Below are positions 16,537-24,796 of a stretch of DNA of 33,692 nucleotides, one piece after another (the first letter of the stretch is position 1; every line of letters starts with the position of its first letter). The translations under genes and the position numbers were made by a program. This stretch comes from an uncultured Slackia sp. (GTDB taxonomy: Bacteria; Actinomycetota; Coriobacteriia; Coriobacteriales; Eggerthellaceae), in assembly GCA_937895975.1 (NCBI GenBank), contig CALBLG010000202.1, forward strand, positions 1 to 33,692, written 5' to 3'. The notes beneath the pieces are model-generated. The model ran no database searches. It worked only from the letters and a program-made list of their open reading frames with translations, and had not been told where the DNA came from.

Positions 16537-17112
16537 ATGAAGGTGTTGAAACAAGGCGCGCTGCGTTCGGCGGGGAAATGCGGGAAGGATGCGCCGATTG
16601 AAGAGCGTGTCGCGTATATGGAGGCCCGCGAAAGCATAGAGGAACTGCTGCCGCACTACGCGCGCTGCGTCGATGTGCAGGACGCGCAAGGTGTGGGCGC
16701 GCTCTTTACTGAGGAAGGGGAGATGTGCAACCCTGGCATGCCGCCGGTTGCGGGCCGCGCGCGTATCGCGAAGCTGTACGGCAGGCTGTTGCCGGCCATG
16801 CGCACGTCGTCGCATGTGGTTGGCGCGCAGCAGGTGCTGTTCGAATCGGCCGATAGAGCGGTTGTGCACGCGGCGTTTCAGTCATGGGACTCGTATAAGG
16901 CCGACGATGCGCCTGATTGCTTGTCGTTCGGCTTCTACGAGGTTGAGGCAGTGCGCGAGGCCGATGGGGAATGGCGCATGGCGGCGCTCAATATCAGCTT
17001 CGCGGGGCAATTGGAGGTTCCTGCTGCGGGGTGTTTGCGCGATGGCGTCGGAATGAACGGGCGATTTTGCGAGCAACTCACGCGCCCGTGGCCGCCTGCG
17101 CCGCGCGAGTAG
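16537..17112 (+). CDS. SnoaL-like / NTF2-like protein
   Basis: A 191-residue protein. The ATG at 16537 follows AAGGGG by 6 bases; the longer open frame would run through the thiC promoter region. The segment from about residue 25 matches the SnoaL_4/NTF2-like fold: ESIEELLPHYARCVDVQDAQG, ALFTEEGEM, AGRARIAKLYGRLL, SSHVVGAQQVLFESADRAVVHAAF, and a C-terminal strand ADGEWRMAALNI. The fold hosts ketosteroid isomerase, polyketide cyclases and the bile-acid dehydratase BaiE, but also non-enzymatic proteins. The Tyr-Ala-Arg plus Asp pattern (HYARCVDVQD) is common in this branch. No substrate can be named. It is divergent from thiC. Confidence 0.75.
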   Translation: MKVLKQGALRSAGKCGKDAPIEERVAYMEARESIEELLPHYARCVDVQDAQGVGALFTEEGEMCNPGMPPVAGRARIAKLYGRLLPAMRTSSHVVGAQQVLFESADRAVVHAAFQSWDSYKADDAPDCLSFGFYEVEAVREADGEWRMAALNISFAGQLEVPAAGCLRDGVGMNGRFCEQLTRPWPPAPRE

Positions 17113-17117
17113 GAAGA

Positions 17118-17133
17118 CACGCCCGGGGGCGTG
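17118..17133 (+). other. Short hairpin after the SnoaL-like gene
   Basis: CACGCCC and GGGCGTG pair around GG, 5 bases after the stop codon. There is no T run, so termination here is doubtful. Confidence 0.35.
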
Positions 17134-17241
17134 GCGGCGCAAATCGAAATGCCCGTATAACCTGGGGTTTCGCTGCGCTACACTGAGAGGGCATTCATTG
17201 CATCGTTAACCTGCGAGTAGGGGATAACCCAGGAAGAGACG

Positions 17242-19317
17242 GTGGTATCAATGGCAGCTCCCGAGACGTTGCATGTCCGCAACATCGTGTTGGTCGGACA
17301 AGATGGTGCGGGCAAAACTTCGCTGGCCGAGGCCATGCTCTATATTTCCGGCCAAACGCCGCGCATGGGCACGACGCACGACGGCAAGTCGTACCTCGAT
17401 TACGACGCCGAGGAAATCAAACGCAAGTTCACCATGGGCACGTCGGTGGCGCCCATTCCCTATAAGGACTATAAGATCAATCTGCTGGATACGTCGGGCC
17501 ACCCCGATTTCATCGGCGATACGCTGGCCACCATGCATGCGGCCGAAATGGCCATGTTTGTGGTCGATGCTGTCGAGGGCCCGCAGGTCATGACCACGAA
17601 GCTGTGGCGCGAGGCCGAAACCATGCGTCTGTCGCGCTCGGTGTTCATCAACCACATCGATCGCGAGCATGCGAATTTCGACGTGATTATGGCCGCGCTG
17701 CATGCCCGTTTCGGCGCGCGCTTAGGCGTGGTGACCATCCCTATCGGCGTCGATAAAGATTTCAAGGGCGTCATCGACGTGCTGCGCATGAAGGCGCGCT
17801 ATTTCGAGGGCGACGCCGAGCGCGTTGAGGAGATTCCCGACGAATATCTCGAACAGGCGCAGGTCGCACGTGACAAATTGTGCGACTTGGTTGCCGAGGC
17901 CGACGACGAACTGATGATGAAATATCTCGATGGCGAAGAGCAGCTGACGCAGGCCGAGTTGGAGGGCCTGTTCGATAAGGCCATCGCGCAAGAGCTGTTC
18001 ATTCCCGTATTTGTTGGCTCCACCATCATCAAACAGGGCATTCAGGGTTTGATGGAAGACATTTGCACGTATTTTCCGCACCCCACGGCGCATGGGCCCA
18101 TTTCTACGGCCGATGGCGGCGAGGTGCAGGTGACCAAAGAAGGCGAGCCGGCGGGGTTCGTGTTCAAAACGTTGGCCGACCCATATGTGGGCCGCTTGAG
18201 CTTTGTGAAGGTGCTTTCGGGCACGTTGACGCCGGGGCTCGAGCTGGTGAACGCGCGCACGGGCAAAAAGGAGCGTTTGGGTCATGTGTGCGTGATGAAG
18301 GGCAAGGAAACAAATCCGGTGAAAAGCGCCATGGCTGGCGACATTATTGTGGTGCCGAAGCTTGCCGAAACGCGCACAGGCGACACGCTTTCCGTATCGG
18401 GTGACATTGCCATCGCGCCCCTGCCGTTCCCGGTGCAGCAATATCCCGTGGCCATTGAAGCGGTGAACAAGAAAGAGGAAGACAAGCTGGGCACCTTCCT
18501 TGCGCGCGTTGCCGAAAACGACCCCACGGTGCGCATCGATCGGCACGAGGATACGCACCAGACGGTGGTCACGGCTATGGGCGAAACCCAAATCGACAGC
18601 ATTTTGAACCGGCTGTCTGCGCAGGCAAAGGTGCAGGCCAAGCTGGTGCCGGTACGCATTCCGTATCGCGAAACCATTCGCAAGGCCGCCGAGGCCGAAG
18701 GGCGCCACAAGAAGCAAACGGGCGGCGCGGGGCAGTTCGGCGATTGCTGGCTGCGCCTTGAGCCGAACCCTGGCGAAGGGTACGAATTCGTCGACGCCAT
18801 TAAGGGCGGGGCGATTCCCGGCGGTTTGGTGCCCGCGGTCGATAAGGGCGTGCAAGAGGCTATGGCGGAAGGCGTTATTGCGGGGTACCCCATGGTCGAT
18901 ATCAAATGCACGGTGTTCGACGGGTCGTACCATCCGGTCGATTCCAACGAGATGGCGTTCAAAACCGCCGCGCGCATCGGCTTTCGCGCGGCGTGCGAGC
19001 AGGCGAGCCCCGTGGTGCTCGAGCCCATGGCCACGATGAGCATCGCGGTGCCCGAGCGGTACGCTGGCACCGTGATGGGCGATATCTCCACGCGCCGCGG
19101 CCGCATTATTGGCACCGACTCCAACGATGCGGGCGAAACGGTGATTATGGTGCGCGTGCCGTATGCCGAGGTCGTAAGCTATACGAAAGATTTGCGCAGC
19201 ATTTCGCGCGGGTCGGGCAGCTATTCCATCGAGCTCGATGGCTACGAGCAGGCACCGGCCGATGTGCAGAAAAAGCTCGCCGCCGAATACGAAGTGAAAC
19301 GCGCCGCCGGCAACTAG
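17242..19317 (+). CDS. Elongation factor G-like GTPase (EF-G2 type paralogue)
   Basis: A 691-residue homologue of EF-G with all five domains, but with drifted GTPase motifs. G1 is GQDGAGKT (residues 19-26) rather than the usual GHIDAGKT. The switch I RGITI motif is replaced by RKFTMGTS. G3 is DTSGHPDF instead of DTPGHVDF, and G4 is NHID instead of NKMD. Domain IV is recognisable (GRHKKQTGGAGQFGDCWL), as are GGAIPGGLVPAVDKGVQEAM and a domain V ending in VVSYTKDLRSISRGSGSYS. Such paralogues accompany a standard fusA elsewhere; their roles are varied and often unproven (ribosome recycling, stress). GTG 17242 follows AGGAAGAG by about 6 bases; ATG 17251 is the alternative. Confidence 0.88.
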   Translation: MVSMAAPETLHVRNIVLVGQDGAGKTSLAEAMLYISGQTPRMGTTHDGKSYLDYDAEEIKRKFTMGTSVAPIPYKDYKINLLDTSGHPDFIGDTLATMHAAEMAMFVVDAVEGPQVMTTKLWREAETMRLSRSVFINHIDREHANFDVIMAALHARFGARLGVVTIPIGVDKDFKGVIDVLRMKARYFEGDAERVEEIPDEYLEQAQVARDKLCDLVAEADDELMMKYLDGEEQLTQAELEGLFDKAIAQELFIPVFVGSTIIKQGIQGLMEDICTYFPHPTAHGPISTADGGEVQVTKEGEPAGFVFKTLADPYVGRLSFVKVLSGTLTPGLELVNARTGKKERLGHVCVMKGKETNPVKSAMAGDIIVVPKLAETRTGDTLSVSGDIAIAPLPFPVQQYPVAIEAVNKKEEDKLGTFLARVAENDPTVRIDRHEDTHQTVVTAMGETQIDSILNRLSAQAKVQAKLVPVRIPYRETIRKAAEAEGRHKKQTGGAGQFGDCWLRLEPNPGEGYEFVDAIKGGAIPGGLVPAVDKGVQEAMAEGVIAGYPMVDIKCTVFDGSYHPVDSNEMAFKTAARIGFRAACEQASPVVLEPMATMSIAVPERYAGTVMGDISTRRGRIIGTDSNDAGETVIMVRVPYAEVVSYTKDLRSISRGSGSYSIELDGYEQAPADVQKKLAAEYEVKRAAGN

Positions 19318-19356
19318 CGAGGCACAGCGTCGGCGGGCTACGCGGGTCAAAGGTAC

Positions 19357-19387
19357 GTGGGTCAAGGGGACTGTCCCCTTGACCCAC
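19357..19387. repeat. GTGGGTCAAGGGGA hairpin repeat, copy 2
   Basis: A perfect 14-bp stem, GTGGGTCAAGGGGA with TCCCCTTGACCCAC, around loop CTG. It lies 39 bases after the EF-G-like stop and is one of two such hairpins in tandem. Confidence 0.85.
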
Positions 19388-19419
19388 TTGCTTCATTTCC
19401 GTCCGGCGAAAGATCCTGT

Positions 19420-19456
19420 AAAGTGGGTCAGAGGGATAGTCCTTTTGACCCACTTT
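19420..19456. repeat. GTGGGTCAAGGGGA hairpin repeat, copy 3
   Basis: A 17-bp stem with two G-T pairs: AAAGTGGGTCAGAGGGA with TCCTTTTGACCCACTTT around loop TAG. It ends 18 bases before the LysR start, immediately ahead of its ribosome site, so it may influence expression of that gene as well as being a REP-like unit. Confidence 0.82.
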
Positions 19457-19474
19457 CTTATTTGGGAGCCATTC

Positions 19475-20377
19475 ATGAAGCTTCAACAACTTGCCTACGC
19501 AACGAAGGTCGCAGAATGCGGCAGCATTACCGAGGCTGCGCGTCGGTTGTTCGTGTCGCAGCCTTCGATTACCGCAGCCATTCGCGACCTCGAGCAGGAA
19601 ATGGACGTGCATATCTTCGACCGCACGAATAAGGGCGTTGTGGTTACCGAAGAGGGCGAGACGTTTCTGGGCTACGCGCGTCAGGTGCTCGAGCAGGCCG
19701 AGCTTATGGAGAGCAAATACAAGCAAGCGTCGCAGCGCGTGCCGCATTTCAGCGTGTCGTGCCAACATTATTCGTTCGCGGTGAACGCGTTCGTCGATGT
19801 GATTCGCGAATTTGATGCGGCGCGCTACGATTTCACGCTGCGCGAAGAACAAACGCACGAGATTATCGAAGACGTGGCGCATATGAAAAGCGAGCTGGGC
19901 GTGCTGTATTTGTCGGCGCGTAACCGCGAGGTCATTGGGAAAATGCTTACGGCGAACGAATTGGCGTTTGAGCCGCTGTTTCGCGCCGAACCGCACGTGT
20001 TCATTTGCTCTACGCATCCGTTGGCCGACCGTTCATCGGTGACGCTCGACGACATGGACGATTACCCGTTTCTTTCGTATGAGCAGGGCGATTTCAATTC
20101 TTTTTACTATTCAGAAGAGCTCACCTCGACGCTCGACCGTCGAAAAAATATTCGCGTGCGTGACCGCGCGACGCTGTTCAACTTGCTTATTGGCTTGAAC
20201 GGCTACACGGTATGTTCGGGCGTGATCAGCGCCGAGCTTAATGGCGCGAGCATTATTTCGGTGCCGCTTGATATCGATGAGTATATGGAAGTGGGGTTGG
20301 TGACGCGCAAGGGCACGCAGCGCTCTTCATACGGCACGGCGTACATCGAGGCGATTCGTCGCCATATTCCGCAATAA
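19475..20377 (+). CDS. LysR-family transcriptional regulator
   Basis: A 300-residue LysR regulator. The ATG at 19475 has GGGAG six bases upstream; the longer open frame reads through a repeat hairpin. Residues 1-60 form the winged helix (LQQLAYATKVAECGSITEAA, then LFVSQPSITAAIRDLEQEMD, FDRTNKGVVVTEEGE). A linker helix follows (about 62-85), then a substrate-binding domain with EEQTHEIIEDVAHMKSELGV and an effector-pocket region to the end. The inducer is unknown. The next gene on the same strand encodes a MetE-like methyltransferase, and a T-N11-A palindrome lies between them, so regulation of that gene is a reasonable guess. Confidence 0.93.
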   Translation: MKLQQLAYATKVAECGSITEAARRLFVSQPSITAAIRDLEQEMDVHIFDRTNKGVVVTEEGETFLGYARQVLEQAELMESKYKQASQRVPHFSVSCQHYSFAVNAFVDVIREFDAARYDFTLREEQTHEIIEDVAHMKSELGVLYLSARNREVIGKMLTANELAFEPLFRAEPHVFICSTHPLADRSSVTLDDMDDYPFLSYEQGDFNSFYYSEELTSTLDRRKNIRVRDRATLFNLLIGLNGYTVCSGVISAELNGASIISVPLDIDEYMEVGLVTRKGTQRSSYGTAYIEAIRRHIPQ

Positions 20378-20428
20378 CGGCTGCTTGGGTGCATGTCCTT
20401 TTAAGAAGCGCCTGGTCCTGTGTTAACG

Positions 20429-20443
20429 ATAGTTAAAAACTAT
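20429..20443. promoter_or_regulatory. Candidate LysR-type operator
   Basis: ATAGTTAAAAACTAT is a 15-bp palindrome with 6-bp arms and fits the T-N11-A pattern bound by LysR regulators. It lies 24 bases upstream of the candidate -35 of the MetE-like gene. Confidence 0.4.
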
Positions 20444-20466
20444 TGCAAAGCTAAAGATATTCGTAT

Positions 20467-20495
20467 TTCACAATTGCAAGGTATGCCCGCATACT
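20467..20495 (+). promoter_or_regulatory. Candidate promoter of the MetE-like gene
   Basis: TTCACA (20467-20472) and CATACT (20490-20495) are separated by 17 bases, a sigma70-like arrangement. Transcription would start near 20502, giving a leader of about 34 bases. Confidence 0.4.
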
Positions 20496-20535
20496 GTTCG
20501 ACATGCAACAACCAACTCGAACAGAGGGTAGAAAT

Positions 20536-21672
20536 ATGAGCGTCTCAATTGCAAACAATGCACCGTTCCGTTGCGATATCGTGGGCAGCTTCCTGCGCCC
20601 CGATGTGTTGAAGCAAGCGCGCGCCGATTTTAACGCCGGGCTTATCGACGCCTCTCAGCTGAAAACCGTTGAAGACGTGGCCATTCGCGATTTGGTCGCC
20701 AAGCAGAAGGCGGCTGGCCTGAGCGTTGTGACCGATGGCGAATTTCGCCGCAGCTACTGGCACCTCGACTTCATGTGGGGCCTGCGGGGCATTGAGCGCC
20801 GCACGAGCCGCGAAGGCTATATGTTCCACGACGAAGAGACCACGGCCGATACCGCTGTGGTGACGGGCCCGATTTCCGGCGAAAACCACCCGTTTGTCGA
20901 GCACTTCAAGTTTGTGAAGGCGCTCGCTGGAGACGACCACGTTGCGCGCCAGACCATCCCCGCGCCCATTCAGACCTTCTCGGAAGTGACGCTTGACCGT
21001 TGCGACGGCCAGCAGGAAAGCTTGCGCGCGGTGTACGCGACCGATGAAGAGCTCGCCGACGCTATTGCCGCGGCGTATCGCACCGTGATTGCTGACCTGT
21101 ACGCCGCTGGTTGCCGCAACATTCAGTTCGACGATTGCACGTGGGGTATTTACTGCGATACCGATTTCGTGGCGAAGACGGGCATGAAGCCCGTCGACAT
21201 CCAAAAGGTGAGCGAGCTCGGCGTGGCGCTGAACAACGCCGCCATCGAGGGCAAGCCCGACGATCTGGTGGTTAACACGCACGTGTGCCGCGGCAATTAC
21301 CACTCCACGTATGCATTCGCGGGCGGCTACGACCCCATTGCGCCGTATTTGTTCGCGCACGAGAATGTGAATGCGTTCTATCTGGAATTCGACACGCCGC
21401 GCGCGGGCGGTTTCGGTCCCTTGAAATACGTCGCCGATGGCAAGAAGGTTGTTCTGGGCCTGGTTACGTCCAAGCAGCCCGGTTTGGAGGACAAAGAAGC
21501 GGTGAAGGCTCGCATTAAAGAGGCTTCCCAGTACGTGCCGCTGGAAAATCTGTGCCTGTCGCCGCAATGCGGCTTCGCGAGCTGCGAAATTGGCAACAAG
21601 CTCACCGAAGAAGAGCAGTGGGCGAAAATCGCGCTGATTCAAGAAATCGCCGCCGAGGTGTGGGGCGAGTAA
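20536..21672 (+). CDS. Cobalamin-independent methionine synthase-like protein (MetE C-terminal family)
   Basis: A 378-residue single-barrel protein of the MetE C-terminal family, as in Bacillus YxjG/YxjH, rather than the two-barrel full MetE of about 750 residues. Candidate zinc and thiolate ligands are His249 and Cys251 (VNTHVCRGN) and Cys345 (SPQCGFASC), with an acidic position in FDTPRAGGF. Other family blocks are VGSFLRPD, VVTDGEFRRSYWHLDF and FDDCTWGIYCD. These enzymes transfer a methyl group to a thiol such as homocysteine; the methyl donor may not be folate in this short form. The ATG at 20536 has AGAGGGT about 7 bases upstream. It is a single-gene unit ended by a strong terminator. 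Confidence 0.88.
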   Translation: MSVSIANNAPFRCDIVGSFLRPDVLKQARADFNAGLIDASQLKTVEDVAIRDLVAKQKAAGLSVVTDGEFRRSYWHLDFMWGLRGIERRTSREGYMFHDEETTADTAVVTGPISGENHPFVEHFKFVKALAGDDHVARQTIPAPIQTFSEVTLDRCDGQQESLRAVYATDEELADAIAAAYRTVIADLYAAGCRNIQFDDCTWGIYCDTDFVAKTGMKPVDIQKVSELGVALNNAAIEGKPDDLVVNTHVCRGNYHSTYAFAGGYDPIAPYLFAHENVNAFYLEFDTPRAGGFGPLKYVADGKKVVLGLVTSKQPGLEDKEAVKARIKEASQYVPLENLCLSPQCGFASCEIGNKLTEEEQWAKIALIQEIAAEVWGE

Positions 21673-21683
21673 GGCGTTTTTGA

Positions 21684-21724
21684 ATATTGGGCCAAAGCAA
21701 TCATCTCTTTGGCCCAATATTTTT
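21684..21724 (+). terminator. Intrinsic terminator of the MetE-like gene
   Basis: A 14-bp perfect stem, ATATTGGGCCAAAG with CTTTGGCCCAATAT, loop of 9, then TTTT. Confidence 0.92.
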
Positions 21725-21841
21725 GCGCGCATGCGTGCGAAGCGCGCCGGTGCTAAAAAACCAGAAAAGGGGATACGGGGAATTCATAGTAGAATTCTGC
21801 TAGTATTTCTTTAAATAGCCTCGAATGGGAAGGAGCCCGCC

Positions 21842-22105
21842 GTGCCGAAGATTTTGTCCAGCACTGTCTTGCGGAATAGCTACAACGATGTCTCGGAATT
21901 GTGCCACAGCACCGACGAGCCCGTCTTCATCACGAAGAACGGAAGCGGAGACCTTGCTGTGATGAGCATAGACGCCTACGAGGAGCTCGTTTCGGATGTC
22001 GGGCTTGCGTATCAGCTCGCGATTGGGCGGCGTGCCGCCCGCGAGGGGCGCGTGAGCGATGCGAGCGAAGCTTCGCGTGTCGTTCGCGAAAAGTATGGGC
22101 TGTGA
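21842..22105 (+). CDS. Phd/YefM-type antitoxin
   Basis: An 87-residue protein starting at GTG 21842 after AAGGAG, spacing 6. It has the Phd/YefM layout: N-terminal DNA-binding beta-alpha fold (ILSSTVLRNSYNDVSELC, EPVFITKNGSGDLAVMSIDAYEEL) and a charged, Arg/Glu-rich C-terminal helix that normally wraps the toxin (RRAAREGRVSDASEASRVV). The TGA overlaps the ATG of the toxin by one base, the usual translational coupling. The pair probably represses its own promoter upstream. Confidence 0.9.
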   Translation: MPKILSSTVLRNSYNDVSELCHSTDEPVFITKNGSGDLAVMSIDAYEELVSDVGLAYQLAIGRRAAREGRVSDASEASRVVREKYGL

Positions 22106-22431
22106 TGGCGGCGCGATATCGGGTCGAGGTTACCGACCCCGCCGCATCCGACTTGGAGGAAATCGTCGCGTACCACTTAGGCGTCCTCGTAGCTCCGATG
22201 GCGGCGAAGAGCTTACTCGATGATTTTGACTGTCTTGTCGATGAATTGGGGCAAACGCCGGGAATCTATCTGAAGGTGCGGGATAAGGAACTGTCCTCGC
22301 AAGGGTACCGATGGGCGCCGCTTGCGAGGTCCTATGCGGCCTTCTTCGTCGTTGACGAGGATGCGCAAATTGTCACCATCGATAGGATTCTCTATCATCC
22401 GCAGAAATGGCAGGGTATTTTGGGCTTCTGA
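22105..22431 (+). CDS. RelE/ParE-superfamily toxin
   Basis: A 108-residue protein read from the ATG that overlaps the antitoxin stop. The fold is recognisable by YRVEVTDPAASDLEEIVAYH, AAKSLLDDFDCLVDELGQTPGIYLKV, then GYRWAPLARSYAAFFVVDED and the closing VTIDRILYHPQKWQGIL, similar to RelE/ParE toxins. The IDRILYH ending is close to the V-R-I-xH-xR tail of ParE-type members. Whether it is a ribosome-dependent RNase (RelE) or a gyrase inhibitor (ParE) cannot be read from sequence alone. Confidence 0.88.
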   Translation: MAARYRVEVTDPAASDLEEIVAYHLGVLVAPMAAKSLLDDFDCLVDELGQTPGIYLKVRDKELSSQGYRWAPLARSYAAFFVVDEDAQIVTIDRILYHPQKWQGILGF

Positions 22432-22630
22432 ATGCAGGGTTGGCTGCGTTTACTCCTTCCCTGATTTCCTGACCATTCTGGCCGTTGCTGCAGGCGCCGT
22501 CGGGCTTTTCGCTATTCTCGCGACGCGAGGGGTGGGCATGGAATATGATTTCCGCCGATACCTCGCTTTGGAAGCGTTTCTCAAAACGAACTAGGTTAAT
22601 GGCCCAAAAGGGCTTCCCTTGCGAAAGGGG

Positions 22631-22665
22631 AAGGGGGCGGGCTCCTTGCGGAGCCTGCCCCCCTT
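22631..22665 (-). terminator. GC-rich terminator-like hairpin after the DEAD-box gene
   Basis: GGGGGCGGGCTCC and GGAGCCTGCCCCC pair (one G-T) around TTGC, 14 bases past the helicase stop on the minus strand. Only a weak T content follows (TTCCCC), so termination may be incomplete. A second stem, CTTCCCTT with AAGGGGAAG, lies just beyond. Confidence 0.6.
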
Positions 22666-22678
22666 CGTATTTTACCGA

Positions 22679-24796
22679 CTAGCGACGTCCGCCGCGACCG
22701 GGGCGATTGCCGCCCTTGCCGCCGCGGTTGCCGTTGAAGTTGCGGTTGCCGCCGTTGGAGCGGCCGCCGAAGTTTCCGCCGCGTCCGCCGTTGTTGCGGC
22801 TGCTGCCGCCCTTGCCGGAACGCTGGTAGCCGTCGGAATGGCCGCCATTGCCGGGACGCCCGCCGCCGTTGCTCGGGCGATCGGAAAAGCCCTTGCCGCC
22901 AAAGCCGCCGTTGCGGTTGCTGCGGCCTTTGTTGCCGCCTTGGCCGCCGTAGTTCTTCTTGCCAGGCTTGCCGCCGCGGCCGTCGGAATACTGCTTGCCG
23001 GCGTACTTCTTGCCGCGCGAGCCACGGCTGCCGCCCTGCTCGTCGTCGAAGAAACTGTCGCGGCGCTGGTAGCCGTCGTTGCGGGGCGATCCCCAGCCGC
23101 CGCGGTTTTCACGGTCGCCGCCGCGGCGATCGTCGCGGTCGTTGTATTTGCGCACGCGGCCGCCACCACGGCGGTCATCGCGGAAACCGTCCAGGTCGCG
23201 ATCGTCGTGGTTGGCCATGCGGCTGCGCTTGCCGGGCTTGCCCTTCGCGCCGCCCTTCTTCGAGAACGAATCGTACGAATAGCCGCCCTCGCTGTCGCGC
23301 TTCTTGGACTTTTTCTTGCCGCCTTCCATATTCGGCGAATCGAACATGGCTGCGTAGGCGGCATCGGCGGCCGCCTGGCGCTCGCTCAGGCTGCGCTTCT
23401 TCTTGTCGCCGTTGTGGTGGTGCGGGTTGGCGGGAATGTATTCTTCGCCGTTCGCCTCGGCTTCGAGCTTGCGTTTGTGCTCGGCGGAACGCTCCAGGTC
23501 GCGCTTGCGGGCGCCCTTCTTGCCGCCTTTGCCCTTGCCTCGGTCGAACTTGCCTTCGCCGCGGCTTTTGCCGCCCTTCTTGCCGCCTTTGCCCTTCTTC
23601 TCTTCGAAGAAATACGAGTCGTCGTCGGCCAGAATACGCTCGTCGGCGCCTTCGATGGGCTCGAACGCGTCGGCCGAAACCTCGAACTTCATCTCGGGAA
23701 TTTCCTGGCCGGTGAACTTCTGCACGCTGCGCAGCAGGTTGCGCGTGTCGGGGGTCACCAGCGACACGGCGAATCCGCTTTCGCCAGCGCGGCCGGTGCG
23801 GCCGATGCGGTGCACATAGTCTTCAGGCAGCATAGGCAGGTCATAGTTCACCACGTAGTCGACCTCGGGCACGTCGATGCCGCGGGCCAGTACGTCGGTG
23901 GCCACGAGCACGTGCGTTTTGCCTTCGCGGAAGTTGTTCAGCGCGCGGCTGCGCTGGGCCTGGCTGCGATCGGCATGAATGGCTTCGGCCGGAATGCCGA
24001 TGCGGCGCAGGCGTTTGCAGCAGTTGTCGGCACCGCCCTTGGTGCGGGTGAACACGATAACGCGGTAGCCGCCCTTTTCCTTGATGAACGAATTCAGCAG
24101 CTCGGGCTTCTGACGGCGCGTGGTTTTAATCACGTACTGGTCGACTTTGTCGGCCGTCTCGCCGCGGTGGGCGATTTCGACGATTGCTGGGTCGTTCAGA
24201 ATGCTGAACATGGTTTTGTCTTGGCTGCGGTCGATGGTAGCCGAGAACAGCAGCGTCTGGCGGTTTTCGGGGGTCGCCTCGACGATGCGCTGCACCTGGG
24301 GCCAAAAGCCCATGTCAAGCATGCGGTCGGCCTCGTCGAGCACGAGCACCTGCACCTGCGACAGGTCGGCTGCGCCGCGCTCCATGAGGTCGATCATGCG
24401 GCCGGGGGTGGTGATGGCCACGTCCAGGCCGCGCTCGAGCTTCTTGATTTGCGGGCCGTATGCCACGCCGCCCACAAACGTGCCCACGAAGTGGTGGGTG
24501 TGCTTGCCGATGGGCATGCACGTGTCGGCAATCTGGCTGGCCAGCTCGCGCGTGGGGGTGACGATCAGCATGAAGGGGCCGTGGTCGTTGCCCTCGCGGT
24601 GGGGCAGTTGGTCCATCGCGGGCAGCGAGAACGCGGCGGTTTTGCCCGTGCCGGTTTTTGCGGCGGCGATGAGGTCGCGGCCCTGCAGTACCAGCGGAAT
24701 GGCTTGCTCTTGGATGGGCGTGGCGTCGGTGTAGCCCAAGGTATCGACGGCTTCCAGGGTGTTCTCGGAAAGGCCGAGTTCAGCGAACGTAGTAAT
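22679..24796 (-). CDS. DEAD-box RNA helicase with RGG-rich tail, starting at ATT
   Basis: A 705-residue RNA helicase. Motifs in order: Q motif (FAELGLSENTL then TPIQEQ), I AAKTGTGKT, Ia PTRELASQ, Ib TPGR, II LDEADRM, III SAT, IV VFTRTK, V ATDVLARGID and VI HRIGRTGRAG. The helicase core ends near residue 370. A charged Lys/Gly linker follows, then a long RGG/Asn-rich tail typical of RNA-binding cold-shock helicases. The conserved Q-motif Phe and helix lie upstream of the first ordinary start codon (a TTG at 24739). In that frame the only plausible start after an in-frame TAA is ATT at 24796, with AAAGGAG six bases before it, giving an N-terminus reading (M)TTFAELGLSENTLEAV. The role is probably ribosome assembly or mRNA turnover. 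Confidence 0.93.
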   Translation of the reverse strand: MTTFAELGLSENTLEAVDTLGYTDATPIQEQAIPLVLQGRDLIAAAKTGTGKTAAFSLPAMDQLPHREGNDHGPFMLIVTPTRELASQIADTCMPIGKHTHHFVGTFVGGVAYGPQIKKLERGLDVAITTPGRMIDLMERGAADLSQVQVLVLDEADRMLDMGFWPQVQRIVEATPENRQTLLFSATIDRSQDKTMFSILNDPAIVEIAHRGETADKVDQYVIKTTRRQKPELLNSFIKEKGGYRVIVFTRTKGGADNCCKRLRRIGIPAEAIHADRSQAQRSRALNNFREGKTHVLVATDVLARGIDVPEVDYVVNYDLPMLPEDYVHRIGRTGRAGESGFAVSLVTPDTRNLLRSVQKFTGQEIPEMKFEVSADAFEPIEGADERILADDDSYFFEEKKGKGGKKGGKSRGEGKFDRGKGKGGKKGARKRDLERSAEHKRKLEAEANGEEYIPANPHHHNGDKKKRSLSERQAAADAAYAAMFDSPNMEGGKKKSKKRDSEGGYSYDSFSKKGGAKGKPGKRSRMANHDDRDLDGFRDDRRGGGRVRKYNDRDDRRGGDRENRGGWGSPRNDGYQRRDSFFDDEQGGSRGSRGKKYAGKQYSDGRGGKPGKKNYGGQGGNKGRSNRNGGFGGKGFSDRPSNGGGRPGNGGHSDGYQRSGKGGSSRNNGGRGGNFGGRSNGGNRNFNGNRGGKGGNRPGRGGRR

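Noticed and set aside
17722..19365. 547-codon minus-strand frame inside the EF-G-like gene
   Set aside because: Antisense shadow of a well-supported translation factor.
22432..22618. Possible remnant ORF with a hydrophobic stretch (LTILAVAAGAVGLFAILAT)
   Set aside because: No start codon with a ribosome site in this frame; may be a gene remnant but cannot be supported.
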